Below are positions 13,134 to 25,500 of a stretch of DNA of 64,000 nt, piece after piece. A program made the translations under genes and the position numbers. The stretch is taken from positions 82,594,134 through 82,658,133 of the forward strand of contig NC_064435.1 of NCBI RefSeq assembly GCF_023343835.1, read 5' to 3'. Within the stretch, counting starts at the first letter, position 1. The number at the start of each line of letters is the position of its first letter. Under the pieces are notes generated by a model. It was not told the DNA's origin. It did not search any database and saw only the letters and a program-made list of their open reading frames with translations. Source of the DNA: Lagopus muta (taxonomy: Eukaryota > Chordata > Aves > Galliformes > Phasianidae).

Positions 13134-13173
13134 GGGACGGGACGGGACGGGACGGGACGGGACGGGACGGGAC
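13134..13173 (+). repeat. Eight tandem GGGAC pentamers (G-quadruplex pattern)
   Basis: There are eight perfect GGGAC units in a row, with G-triplets separated by two-base AC spacers. Four or more such triplets meet the usual G-quadruplex pattern. The array lies 216 bp upstream of the DSP start codon, in the promoter or the transcribed leader depending on where transcription begins. Perfect pentamer repeats of this kind usually vary in length between individuals. Confidence 0.9.
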
Positions 13174-13314
13174 CTTTGCTCTTGCTGCAGCCGCCGCCAC
13201 CACCGCCTGCAGCCTCCGCCGCCCAAGACCCGCTGCTTCGCCCAGCCGCCCTCCCTCACATCCCGGCCCCCGCCCGCCCTGCCGCCCCCTGAGCTCGGGC
13301 TCTCCGGGCGGTGA

Positions 13315-13392
13315 ATGCCGCTCTCCCCTCCGGCTGTGGGTCGGCTGTCCATCCGCTGCCCGCTTCGCCCTCTCTCCGTCCCGCCGCCATGA
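13315..13392 (+). CDS. Upstream ORF, 25 codons, stop overlapping the DSP start (ATGA)
   Basis: The ATG at 13315 opens 25 codons rich in Pro, Leu, Arg and Ser and ends at TGA 13390-13392, which shares two bases with the DSP start codon at 13389. It is the only ATG between the GGGAC array and the DSP start. Its context is weak (T at -3, C at +4), whereas the DSP start has G at -3, so most ribosomes could scan past it. Translation is not shown; it depends on transcription starting upstream of 13315. Confidence 0.5.
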   Translation: MPLSPPAVGRLSIRCPLRPLSVPPP

Positions 13393-13585
13393 GCATGAAC
13401 GGCGGCTCGCACCCGCGGATCAACACGCTGGGCCGCATGGCGCGGGCCGATTCGGGCACCGACCTGCGCTACGAGATGAGCTCCCATGTGGTGAGCGGCG
13501 GCGGCGGCGGCGGCGGCACCCACACTCACAAGACCTACTATTACCAGAAGACCTACGGGGGGGACTACGCCTCCGACGGGTACGG
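13389..13585 (+). CDS. DSP: DSP exon 1 (coding part), residues 1-65 plus two bases of codon 66
   Basis: This exon encodes the extreme N-terminus, beginning [17 protein letters not shown], nearly identical to mammalian DSP at this end. The head recruits plakophilins and plakoglobin. After residue 30 it diverges from mammals: seven Gly codons (residues 37-43) are followed by a Thr/His/Tyr-rich stretch. The exon is about nine residues longer than the human one. The donor is G|GTAGGT. The codon split over the junction gives Gly66. Confidence 0.95.
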
Positions 13586-16500
13586 GTAGGTGGTTAGGCT
13601 CGCCGGTGGTTCTGTTGACCTCTTGGTCTCATTATTGATGCCACTGAGCATTGCTTCTGGAGTGCTGTTTGTGTTCAAGTCCAGCCCTGGCTTTATTGCT
13701 AGGACATCCTGATCGGATTGCAGCAGGATGAGAGTCCAGTGTATACAGTAAGCAAACAGCAGCTGGCAACTTGCAGGCTACACGAAGCTACGTGTGCCAG
13801 CTGAGAATCGGGCTTTTGGGAATTAGGGACCCTACCCAGTGGTGAGAGCTGTGCTTAGCATCTGCTGCCCAGGACCAAAGAATGAAGGACCAAACTTGTG
13901 TTCTTCCCAGATTTGTTTGTTGCTTTGCACAATTCTTAGTTCTTCATTTCACCTTTGGTTTCGTTTGTACCTTTTGATTAGCTGCTGCTGGGACATGTCC
14001 ACCTACTGCTGCAGTAATACGAGAATACCTATTATTGCAATATAATTAGAGCAATGCAGTGCTTTACCAAGGGAGAGTGCGTGTTAGGAGTCTGAAGTAT
14101 TGTCACTGTGTTGCATTTTTGAGGGTCCGTTTTGCCAGCAATGCTCCACTACGAGGGGTTGTACTGCTTTTAAGAGGCAGACATGGAAAAATTAATGACA
14201 GAGCATGTTGCTTCCTCACTGTTATTCTTCCTGACTTCATTCCAGCACTGTTACAGTGGTGTGACTTCCCTGTTAGTCTGGCTTTCACTAGAGAATAAAT
14301 ACTTGTCTTTTACTTAGCATTCTTTGGCTTTTGTTAGGTAATGCAAACAAGTATGTAGTTTGCTAGATGCTTCTTTCTTTACTTTTCAGTGGTCCCTTAG
14401 CACAGGCTTGATGAAGAGGTTAACAGTCTTCCATCAACATACTTTCATTGACTCTCTGTAAGATAATGTTCTTACCTCTTTTTTGGCAAGGAAGTTACAA
14501 TGAAAGTTCCTTTTCACCTTATTCCAACGTCTTTCTGTGGAACTAAAGACCCTTGCTAATGAGATTGAAATACATATACGTATTTTATGTATAATGTACG
14601 TGAAGAGGTCTGACAATAACATTTATATAAGTAATTGCAATGCGTTGTAATTGCTTGCATCTTACGCATGGCATAGATTTGTTTTGGATTGGTGCTGACT
14701 TGAATGATGTGTCCCAAAAAATGATGGAAAAAAAACAGGCCTAATTTTGCACACGTGCAGAAAATGCTCTGAATCCTATGTGTGTTGTGCTTGCAGAACC
14801 AGGACTGTGGTCTGTGGAATTGGTTTTGGTTGTTGTTAAGCCTGATATTGTTAATGCTAAATTTCAGTGTCAGTTACCAAACCTAAAGACAGAGGCTTCT
14901 TTTTTTTCAATGAGGAAAATTCCTGTTGCTGAATTTTCAACGCAGTAGGATTCAACATAGAGTCTGGTCTTGTAAGATTTGGGGCGTATTCTGCCAAACA
15001 AGTCTGTGCTGAGTGTTACGTTAGTCACAGAGCAATATAAGCCGCTCCTTACCCTCAGGGCTCAGCAAGGTGCTTTTACAACGTTCCCAGTTTCTTCTGG
15101 CTTGGGAACTCAGGATGAGCTTGGCCCTGGGTACAGATACTCAGCTTGACGTTGAGTCATACACCTCTGAACTGCAAATTCATCAACCAAGTATTTATCA
15201 ATGCCTTTGCGATGGGGAGATGCTAGCAGAGAAGAAGACAGTAGCAAGTTTTGCAGTTTTATTTGTCATGGCTGAGATCAGGCGAAAAAATAATAAAAAG
15301 AGCATAAGATTTGTGGTTACCAAGTAATGCCTTGCTGTAAGAATTAATTGGTTTACACACGAGATATGTTTGAAGGTTGATGTAATGTCAGTGCCTTACA
15401 TGTAGAAAAGGAGTCAGAAATTCACACTGAAGCCTTGAAGTTACTTGCAGGGGGCTGGCAGACTGAGTAAATTTAAAAGAAACAGATTCAGAATTGCAAT
15501 TTTGCCCATCCCGTTGGCCTTGTGGTGGTCTGCAGGATCCTGCCCAAGGTGAATCGCTGTGCTGTGCTGTGCTGGCCATGAGAGCTGCCCCAGTGACAAA
15601 CAGAACTATCAGAAAACAGAGAGTAAGGAATGTGCCTGAGCTGCCAAATGCCTGCTGCGCTAGCAGAGCCAGCAGGAGAAACAGCTCTTATCAGTAGCTG
15701 GTAATGCTGCCACGAGGTAAAGAAACCACACTGTGCCTCTCCTAACTCACCTTTTTTATAGGTACCGGTGAGAGATCGGTTCCATTGCAAGCTATTCGTC
15801 TCTGAAAGCATGAAAGCTGCTTTCAAGCGCAGCCATGTTTCTGGTGGCTGTTATTGGAGGGGCTGCCGTGCCGTGCCGTGCCGTGCCGTGGGCTCCAGGT
15901 GCACCTCTCTCCCAGAGTGAGCAGTGCAGACATGCGTGTAGCCACCAGCTGCTGCCTCTGCAAATGGTGCCTTTGCTTTCAGTGACTCATCCCGGTGGCA
16001 AAAGTCCCGCTCAGGAGTGTGAGAATTTCTACAAACAGGTGTGGCCGGACCCCTTGTGAAACCCTGCAGCTTCCACTGCAAGCACCTGGCAGTTTTAATG
16101 TGTCAGCACTGACTTTTTTTGCACACACCTAAAAGGATTAAGAGCCCAATAATGCGAGATACAGATTTCTTTTGAGATTTATCACGTTGCAGTCTACAAG
16201 TGTGTTCTGTACTTTCAAATATGAAAGTGTTGGATGAGGCTGCAGCGTGCCAAAATGGAGCCAGTAAGAGCAAAGAAAGCACAGAAGGAGAGCACACAAG
16301 AAAATTCCTGGTCATGGAATCACAGAATCATTTGAGTTGGAAGGGAGCTTCGAAAGCCATCTGGTCCAACTCCCCTGCAATGCACAGATTGTTTGCTGAC
16401 AGTTGTGTTTGGCTGTCAGAGTTCAATTAAACTGTATTCAGGCAAACTATAGTTTAATTTTTGGTTGTATTTGCATGGATATTGCTGTTAACCACCTTTT

Positions 16501-19500
16501 ATCGGTTTCTCTCCAGTGTATTGGTCAGACTTTTCCTACAAATCAAATCCATTCCCTAACACTTGATTTCCAGATGCACACAAACAGCTTGCTGATGACG
16601 GGTGCAGCCTGTGTGCTGGAGATTGCTGCTCCAGTTCAGGTTTTTCTTTTAACTTGTCTACCCTGACCATACCGGTAATCCCTTGATGAAGCTATTGCTT
16701 GTTCAAACAAGTTTGTGTGAATGGAGGAAAAAAAAACATAGGAGGTGCTATTGTTTTGCCTATTTTAGCCTCCTTGATGAATTATGGGAATTGCTTGATA
16801 ACTTCAGAGCTGCAAGAAGACCTTTCTTAAAGCTTCTTTTACTTTTTGAATAATGATTAGGAAAAAAAAAAAAAGCCTTGAGTTTTTAAAAGGGTAAATA
16901 TTTTGTAGAGCAATCAAAACATTTAACAGGGATTATTCTGACCTGTTGTGCACCCTCTTCAATCAGGTCTTTGGGTGAAAGTATCCCTTTTGTGCTTCTA
17001 AAGCATTTGGAACTGAAGCAGTTCTGCGGTGCTGCCAGCTGGATGTGCTTCTGTGTGCCCCCTCCAGAGTGCTTGTCTGGACTCACTGCCCTCTGACAAC
17101 AGCAGCATCTGTTATTTCTTCTTTCTGGACAGTGGCAGCACTCATGGGGATAGCATTTACCAGTAAAGTGCAAACCTATTTCAGAAATACAGGGTTCACC
17201 AGCAAGGCAATGACTGAGCACAGCTCAGCTCAGTGGGCATTGAAGTGGAGAGGTGTTGCAGCAGGAACAGGCTGCAACAGGGCCTTGTGCTCTCCGTGTT
17301 TCTTTGGGAGAGCAGGAATGCAGCACAGCAAGGGAACCGTGTGTTCTGCCCTACCATGAGGTAACAGGCCTATTATACAGAGCGATGGCAGCATGAAGGT
17401 GCTCTCCCATCCCTAGAGCCACATCTTCACATCTGCGGCCCTCACACAATTGTAGGTGTTGGAAGGGACCTCTGGAGGTCTTCTTGCACAGAAAAGTGTC
17501 CAGATGGGTCTTGAATATCTGCAGAGAAGGAGACTCCACAGCTTCTCTTGTCAGCCTGTTCCAGTGTCTGTCAGCCTCACAGTAAAGAGATCTTTTCCCA
17601 ATCAGAAGTGATTCTTCTGCGTTTTGAAGTATTCTCAGAGATTTAAAACAAAGACATTATCCCCATATGTTTTCTTTTCTACCTTTAGTAATTAATGATT
17701 ATTAAAATCAAGTCATTTTAATAAAGAATTTGGTTTCATAGTGCCGTTTTAAAATTCGTAAGTTGCCTTCAAAATATATATTGCAGTCTGGCATGTCGAG
17801 ATGCAGGTAGAAGGAGGTAGGTAAGGTCTGGAGCAGCCTGGGCTGTTTTGCTCAGCTCTGTTCCACAGGGTTTGCAGACACAAAGCAGCATAGCCATTAA
17901 CCAGGATCTTGCAAATGTGTGTATTTTTCAGTAGGTGCCCCTGCACTCCTGTATTGTAAATCTGGCTGAAAGGTCCAAGCTCCACTTCCTTCCCTTTCTG
18001 CACAGATAGTTGGAAGGTTTGAAAATTCTTTCTGTATTTACAGCTGTGCTCTAGACCAAGTGAAAATCTGGCCTATTCTTATTGCCTGGTGTGTCCGCAA
18101 TGTTGATGCTGCAGGATCCCATTCACATGTTGAAGCTTTAGATGATGTCGGGTTAAAACCAAATCAAAATGTCATTGTGACTGCTATCAACAATTACTTT
18201 AATACTGTTCATGTAAATGAGAAGAGAGAGGACGAGGGAATGAATTTAAACTGAAAGAGGGGAGGTTTAGATTAGGAAGAAATTCTTCATTCAGAGTGTG
18301 GTGAGACAGCGGCACAGCTGCCCAGAGAAGCTGTGGGTGCCCCATCCACAGAGGTGTTCAAGGCCAGGTTGGATGGGGCATCAGCCTGAGCTGGTGGTTG
18401 GCAACCCTGCCCACAGCAGGGGAGTTGGAACTGTATCTTTGAGGTCCTTTCCAATGCAAGCTATTCTATGATTCTAAAATACCATTTGTAGGTAAACCAC
18501 TATGTGTGTTATGTGAGAATTGTCAGGGTCCTATGTCCTTCTGAGGGCCGTAAACATCTTTTTAAAGAGGACTTAGTTTACATGAGTGTACTTCAGAAGT
18601 CCAGGTTCTTTTGTGCCTCCGCATTGTAATGCCACCAAGTCAGGATTTGCAAAGATGTCTATGGTCCAGTGTTTTTCTCCTTCCTGTACACTATTGTGTA
18701 GAATATGGTATTTCTTTGGATTTTTACTTCTATCTCAAGGTTGGATTTCTCCTTACTCTATGTAGGGGTTTTTGCTTTGATCTATTCATTTCCATTAAAG
18801 GCCTGTTGGCTTCAGGAAGAGGTGTATCAGAATCACAGAATCACAGAAACGTCAAGGTTGGAAAAGACCTATGAGATCATCCAGTCCAACCATCCAAATC
18901 AGAGTTGAGGGTTTTGAAACTGCTTATGAAATACTTTCTCCTTGCATGGGTGACAAGTATTTTATTTGTGTCCATGTTGGATTGTCCTCATTGCATCTGA
19001 TAAATCAACCAATATATGTTGAGGTAAGCTTTTCTAGAGTATATTTGTGCAGCTAAATCCTCTTTGAGATGTAAAGGCCTCACATCATGTTGTCTTGTTG
19101 GATCTCTTCTTCCAGACCATAATCTCTTCTGTGGGCTTCTGCTGGTTCTGGCCGTGCCCCAGAATGCTGAGCTGCCGTGCTCTTTCCTGGTTTCATTTTG
19201 TGTGGCTACAACTTCTGCTGTTATTTTTGATTATGTCTTTATTTAGACAGACTAGAGAGCCTCAAATGTTTGCTGCTTTCTTGTGAATGCCCCCATAGCA
19301 ATAAACAAAGAAGTTACAGGTCTACATTTAAAGATTTTAGTAGTTCACACTGAAGCTCACGCTACAAGGCATTTATTCCTGCCTTCAATCCATTCTGCCC
19401 ATCTGTATTAAGCCACCTTAAGCTTTCCAACTTTTTGAATTTTTGGGCAGTAATGCTGGATGTGGTATTCTAAAGCAGTGGAATGAACACACAATACTTA

Positions 19501-22500
19501 CAATTCTGTATTTTTCTGTCTACCAACTTGTTCTTGTAGTTTGGTTTTAGAAAGCACCTTTTCTTCACAGTTTCTCCTAGTGTTAACTGTGACAGTCATT
19601 GTTTGGACATTATTCAGACTTCTCTCAGTGTAATGTGAGCTAATCGCTTTGAGGTCAGTCAAGTTACACAGAACTCGGTGGAGGAATGCTAATTTATTAG
19701 AGGTCTGGTTCCTTTGGCTTTAATGGACATCGGGCATTTGTAGCTATCAGGAGATGATTACAAAAGCAATTGAAGAATAAAATACCCTTCTTATGTTCCA
19801 AAAAGAGAAAATCATGTGGAAGAATCCTCTCTCTTCTTTAGTGTCTCATTAATGAGTGTAATTGTAGGTATAATTAATGTAAATTTTAGATGCAGTCAGA
19901 TACGTCTCGATCCAAACACAACAGCGAGGCCTAAGGTGAAGGAATTATTTAGAAAAGGAAACCAATGGGGAAACCTGGCATAAAATCAGTTGTGCAGCTG
20001 CTTTCTTTAAGCTGTTTCCAAGATATACAGGCATGCATAGCACAGTAGGGTGTACAGTGTTTATGCAGCCAAAGGTCATGGTGTAAGCAAGAGCTGTGTG
20101 TGTACAGCTTGTTTTAGGTCATCCAGTGATTCTCCAGTCCTGCCTCTGTTTTCAAAGGTTTATTCCCAGATATTGACAAGAACAGCTTTAAAGTTTTTGT
20201 TACCACTTATTCGAGAAATGCTCATAGGAAGGAGAATGACAGGCTGCTAGAAGAAGAGCTACACACACTTCAGAAGCCCTCTTAAAGGGTACTGTTGAAT
20301 GTTTCCCTTCACAGCAGTGATTTTTCCCAAGGACAGCTCTACCATGTGTCACAATTCCTTTTGCTAAGTATGATCGGAGTCAATGGAAAGTTTTCCAGAG
20401 TATCCAAATGACATCCAGGTTATGTAGCATTGGACGGGCTTGCACAGAGATAGTCTTTTTGATATTAGTGTTGTATGGAAGATTTGGGCCTCCAGTGAAT
20501 TAAAATGGAGGATGTTACCTGCTATGAACACTGCAGTCAGAGAACCAGGCAAGGCGTGGAAGCCTCTTTGTTTCTTATCCTCTCTTAGTAAGGTTTACTT
20601 CAGTTCTACTGGCAAGCGCCTGGGTTTGGGAGCTGCCTGAGCTTGCTTGGGAGCTCTGATTCTATCAGCAAGGAATGATTCCTAGCTTGAAGCACCTCAC
20701 CCACCTTCAACTAGCAGTGGCTCGCTTTGGTGGCAGGATCCCAAGGTGACCAAATCCTGGAAAAGCAACCTTCTGGTGGTGCAGTTGCAGTGGATTATGT
20801 ACAAGACAATAGTAACGATCCCACTATCTACCTTAGCTGTTTTCTCCTCTAGTGTTTCTTAACTAGTAGTTTTACATGGCACCCCCACTGTAAACTTTTA
20901 CATAGTTGTGAAAAAACAGGTCCTCTGACTCCAGCCCCTATATCTGTTTCTGTAATAGCTTAAGCATCTTGTAATGCCTTTTTTGAGACACTGCACTGAT
21001 TTTTTTTAATAATTTCCTCTTATAAAAAGGCCCTTTGTGTACTTGTATAGACGTGTGTGTTCATGCACTTGCATAGCAGAGAATCCTGTGATCTTTTTAT
21101 ACTCTTAAGTTCAGTGGCTGGCATGATAACATATGCAATAATGTAACTACATTCTAATGTGTTGACTCTAAGAAAGATCATGAATAATTTATTTATACTG
21201 TGCTACTGTCAAAATTTCGTCTGTCAAAGCTGCAAATACCTGTACTGGAAGAAAACCTTTCTCTTAACTTCATGGGAGGCTCCATCTTCTGCATGATCCT
21301 GCAGTGAAGTTATTCCATGTCTGCTGATGCACAGTGTCAAAGTTGCTCTACCACTGTGGAATCAGCATTAAACTTCACAGTGAAGTTATGGAGGAGAGAG
21401 CAGACCAAGCATGTTTCTGCCTCCAAAGCTTAACTAGATTTCTTATTTCACATAACTTCTTGTGGCTATTGGGAATTCCTACTAAACGTTTCTCTTTGTG
21501 AAGTGTGGTTACTTTGTACTTACTTCATCTTATTCTTCTCTTCCCCAACAGTCAGAATGGAACCTGTACAGTTACCAGACGTCAGAACACCATTCAGGAG
21601 CTTCTGCAAAACTGTTCAGATTGCCTGATGAGAGCTGAGCTCATAGTACAACCTGTGAGTGCTTTTTCTTCTTAGATAAAATGATTATGAATATTTGTAG
21701 GGAATGAGTGCTGCATTGTTAACTGAATACAGTGGCTGTGGTTCTTCATCTCTTTTCTACCCTTTTAGCAATTTACGTGAGGCAGCTGCCACTTACCCTT
21801 AGAGTGGAGTGACATGCATCCTTACTGGATCTCTTGCTTCTGTCTACAGTCATTGATCAGTAAAACTGATTGACGTGCAGCTGGTTAAAATAAGGAGACC
21901 TTTTTGATTTTAAAAGGCAAAATGCAAAACCAAAAAAGAACAATAAAACACCTTTTGAATAAATTCTAATGCATCTCATTTTTCATCTTATCAGTGATCA
22001 AGGCCACTACTGGTGAAGATGCTAATAATGTTATGGCCACTTACCCTCCCTTAATGTATCCTGTCAGGTGTCATAACCATCATAAAAACCTTCACCACGT
22101 TTGTTTTTCCAGCTGATTTCTAAAGAAGCATTTGAAATAAGCTTAAAATCTGGTCAGCTGTTTCATCTGAGCTATGTACAGATGATCTTTGCTGTGTGTC
22201 ACACAAACCCACTGTATCTGGGGATGGGTTACTCGTCACTAAGTCAAAGGAAGTGCAGGATGGTGAGCACATCTTGCTGTTGAGGCCATTGAGTTCTAGA
22301 ATCTGTTTGCAGTACTTGCAGTAGAGGAAATTTAATGTGCACTTTTTGACCCTCAGTGAACAGAAAATTCTTCTGGGAATGAACTCTGTTGTTAGCAGTT
22401 TATTTCCTTTTCAGTGGTACAGCATGTGAGAGCGTATTTGCATAAAAATCAATGCCATAGTAAATAATGCCTCTTGTTAAGGATTAATATTATTGCAGTG

Positions 22501-25500
22501 AAGTTAAAAGGAAGCGATGTTTGGTTCCAGCTTGGTGACACAACATTGCTGTTTTTTTGTTTGCTGTTTTTTTCCCATGGGACTAAGTAACGAAGCCCAT
22601 CAACATTTTCTTTGCAGAATCAAATCACAGCTGGATTATGTTTAGTTCAGCATGGCCTTGTCAGTGCAGGGTGAGATCAAAAGGCCTTGTCTTCCTTCTC
22701 TGAAGCACCATGACCATGCTGGTCCAGTGCACTGGAGACACCTGGCTATGCAGCTGATGCCAGGCAGACGAGATGCAGTGTGTATTTTGTGAGAAAAGAT
22801 GCAATGGCTGTAGCTCTTAGAATCTTAGGAAAAAATCTGAAGAACTGGGAGATGAGATCACCAACTCCAGCTTGGACAGAATGTTTGATTCTTGCCTTCT
22901 AAACACAAAAGCCATTCCTACTTCATGCGGTCTTAAAAACTCAGTGCACTGAGTGCTGCCTTGGCTCCTCTGAAATAAAACTCAGTCATAATGTGCTGTT
23001 GTTTATGGAAATGTTTATCTGGTACTTTATTTAAAATTTTTTCTGTATATTTTATTTGTAATTAGGACTTTCAAATGACTATGAATCTTTTAGTAATTGG
23101 ACTTCAGCTAATTAAATCTGTCAATCAGAGACCTAGCAGTTGAAACCTTTTATTCTTCTTAAAAATTATTGGTCCTCATAGCATCACTCTTAAAACAATG
23201 TGAAGTTTATGCAGTAAATATTTAATCTCCATCTTCTTTTTTTTTTTAATTTTAGGAATTGAAATATGGTGATGGTGTTCAGATTAGAGGAAACAGAGAT
23301 CTGGAAGAATGTTTTGCACAGGCAAATGACCAAATGGACATCCTGGATGGGCTGATCAGAGAGCTAAGGCAGATGAATCAGCCCTGTGAAATGTATCAGA
23401 AAAGGTATTACCAGGGAAGGGCTGGGGCAGAGAACGTGATTGATATAATCCTGTGGTATTTGAAACGTTCTCTGATGTGGCAGGCAGAAAATAATAACAT
23501 AGAAAGAAATGGTAGTGATTTATTTTTTTTTAAGTCTTGGTTGTCACAATTTAATTTTAGACATGATATATTTTTTTTTTTACAACCTGTGCTATCAGCA
23601 TTTATTTTTGAATATCTAATGGTTCAGTAAAAGATGGGAACTGTATTGTTTTCATGTTTTCTGGGTGTTTGCCTGATAGAAAGTAACTGGTTCCTTCCCT
23701 TTCAGGCTGCTTCAACTTCAAGAGCAAATGCGTGCTCTGTACAAAGCCATCAGTGTTCCCCGTGCCAGGAGGGCCAGCTCCAAAGGTGGTGGTTGCTACT
23801 CCTCTCAGAGTGGTTCAGGCTGGGATGAGTATACAAAACGTGTCACAAGTGAATGCTTAAATTGGATGAGGCAACAGAAGGTAAGTCTGTACAAAACCTA
23901 GAGACAATGATAAAACCTAATTTTGCTTAAGAATATCACCTTGTCATGCAGTGATGTTATGAATGCTAGTGGAGCATTAAAAGTATGTTTAGATGATAGT
24001 AAGTTGTTCCAAGTTCCTCTTTTTTTTTTCCTCTTTTTTGCAGCATTTTATGAGTGGTGAGTTTTCACTAATACAAAAATGGATTTGGAGATCTTTTGCA
24101 GGGGAAAAAGTGGAAGTCAGATTTGAAAACAAAAAATGAGACACAACTGTTAACATAACAAAAGACATTGGCATGTTTCTGCTAGAGATTATGGTGTTCA
24201 TTATTTCCTTCCTTCCTTCCACATATTTCCTTAATGCTTTTTAACTCTTTACAGATGAGGCCAACTTCATAGATTTAACTACTACCCAATATTTTGCAAT
24301 TTTTCTTCCTCTACTACATCCTTATCAAAATGGGAGCTAGAAGGTAGAGTTAACTTCCACAGGACTAAACTTCCAGAAGTTGCTGCCTTAAAAGCAGCTT
24401 CAGCATTTTCATGTGTACCTGTTGCATGCACAGAATAAATTTGCCTATCCACAGGTGTTGATGGCATGGCCTGGAGTAGAAGCATGCATTAAGAGCCTGA
24501 AGTGTTCTTGTGCTGCTGGTGTGGAAGTTTTGTGTTTGTAGTTGGACAGCACTTACTGAGAGATAGTTAGGAGAAAAAGGAGCAGGGAGGCCCGAGACAG
24601 AATTTGCAGACTCCCTGTAATTTGAAGTTGCAGTATTTTTATCTCTCTTTTATTAGGTTGTTGCTTAGTGATCCTGTCATTGTTATCTACACATGGTGTT
24701 TACCAGGTGGCTGCTATGCAAACCAAATGAGCAGGGGAGAGCTGTGTACAGTTCCCATACTTATGTGAATGCCAGTCATAGTCTGGTCTTCCAGTGCCCT
24801 CCCATATCACGACCTGTCTTAGAGGAAGAAAGGGAAGTGGAGATGCACTCCTTTGAGTGCTAACATTTACGGGCATGGTGCCAGTAGAGCAGCAGCAGAT
24901 AATGATTGCTCTTCACGTACTGTGGGAGAGTAGGCTGATTATCAGACCTGCCATGGCTTGAGGAATGATGTTGGACAGACACTGGGCCTCCTTCCAGTGA
25001 TGAAAGATTCTGAACATGCTGCACCTCGCAGAGATGCCAGTGACTCCCTGCTCAGGCACCCCTCACTGAGCAAGCACTTTACAGCTGAGTTCCCACACAA
25101 TAGCTGCAGTGAAAGAAAAAGACTCACTCTCCTTTTCAGTCTCTAAAGCAAAGCTGAGGCTTCCTATTTGGCTTTTGAGCTTTTTTTTTTTTTAGGGAAG
25201 GTTTATTTTCAACTTTGCAGCCTACCTCTCCTTCCCTCTCTCTTACTATCGGCTCATGTTGTGACCAAGATAACATGATGAGATAGCAGAAAAAAAGTCT
25301 GAGCAGCTGTGGTGGTTTTCTGCCTGTGTTTTTTGTATCTTGTGTCCGGATGGTGTGCTGACAGGAGAGCCAGGTGGTAAGAGGGCTGGTCAGATTTCCA
25401 TTGCAAAATTAAGGAAGGTGGACTGATATCCAGAGAGCCTTTGTTTGCATGTTGGCAGTCTTTCAAGTCTGTTGCTACGGACTCTCTAGACTGTATAAAT

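Larger units (their letters stand above)
12960..13620 (+). promoter_or_regulatory. DSP: CpG island / promoter region of DSP
   Basis: The segment is strongly GC- and CpG-rich in contrast to AT-rich surroundings, and it spans the 5' leader and exon 1. It holds GC-box-like runs (GGGCGGGG near 13019, CCCGGCCGGGGCC near 12992) and a TTAAAA at 13082-13087 that might act as a weak TATA-like element. The transcription start cannot be fixed from sequence. If that element is used, the start would be near 13110 and the leader about 280 nt long. Confidence 0.8.
13586..21551 (+). other. DSP: DSP intron 1 (about 8.0 kb)
   Basis: This is the largest intron of the gene, running from donor GTAGGT to acceptor CCCCAACAG. 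It contains four CR1 fragments (about 16.3, 17.4, 18.25 and 18.8 kb) and a CCGTG pentamer array at 15866. I found no convincing internal exon or RNA gene. First introns often carry enhancers, but no specific element can be named from sequence alone. Confidence 0.85.

Noticed and set aside
13311..13388. In-frame N-terminal extension of DSP from 13311
   Set aside because: The first codon there is GTG, not ATG, and no DSP protein I know starts upstream of MS-NGGSHPR. The only real leader ATG (13315) is in another frame.
22800..22900. Possible antisense CR1 end (TTAGAATCTTAGG...) in intron 2
   Set aside because: The resemblance is weak and the usual CR1 words do not follow in order.
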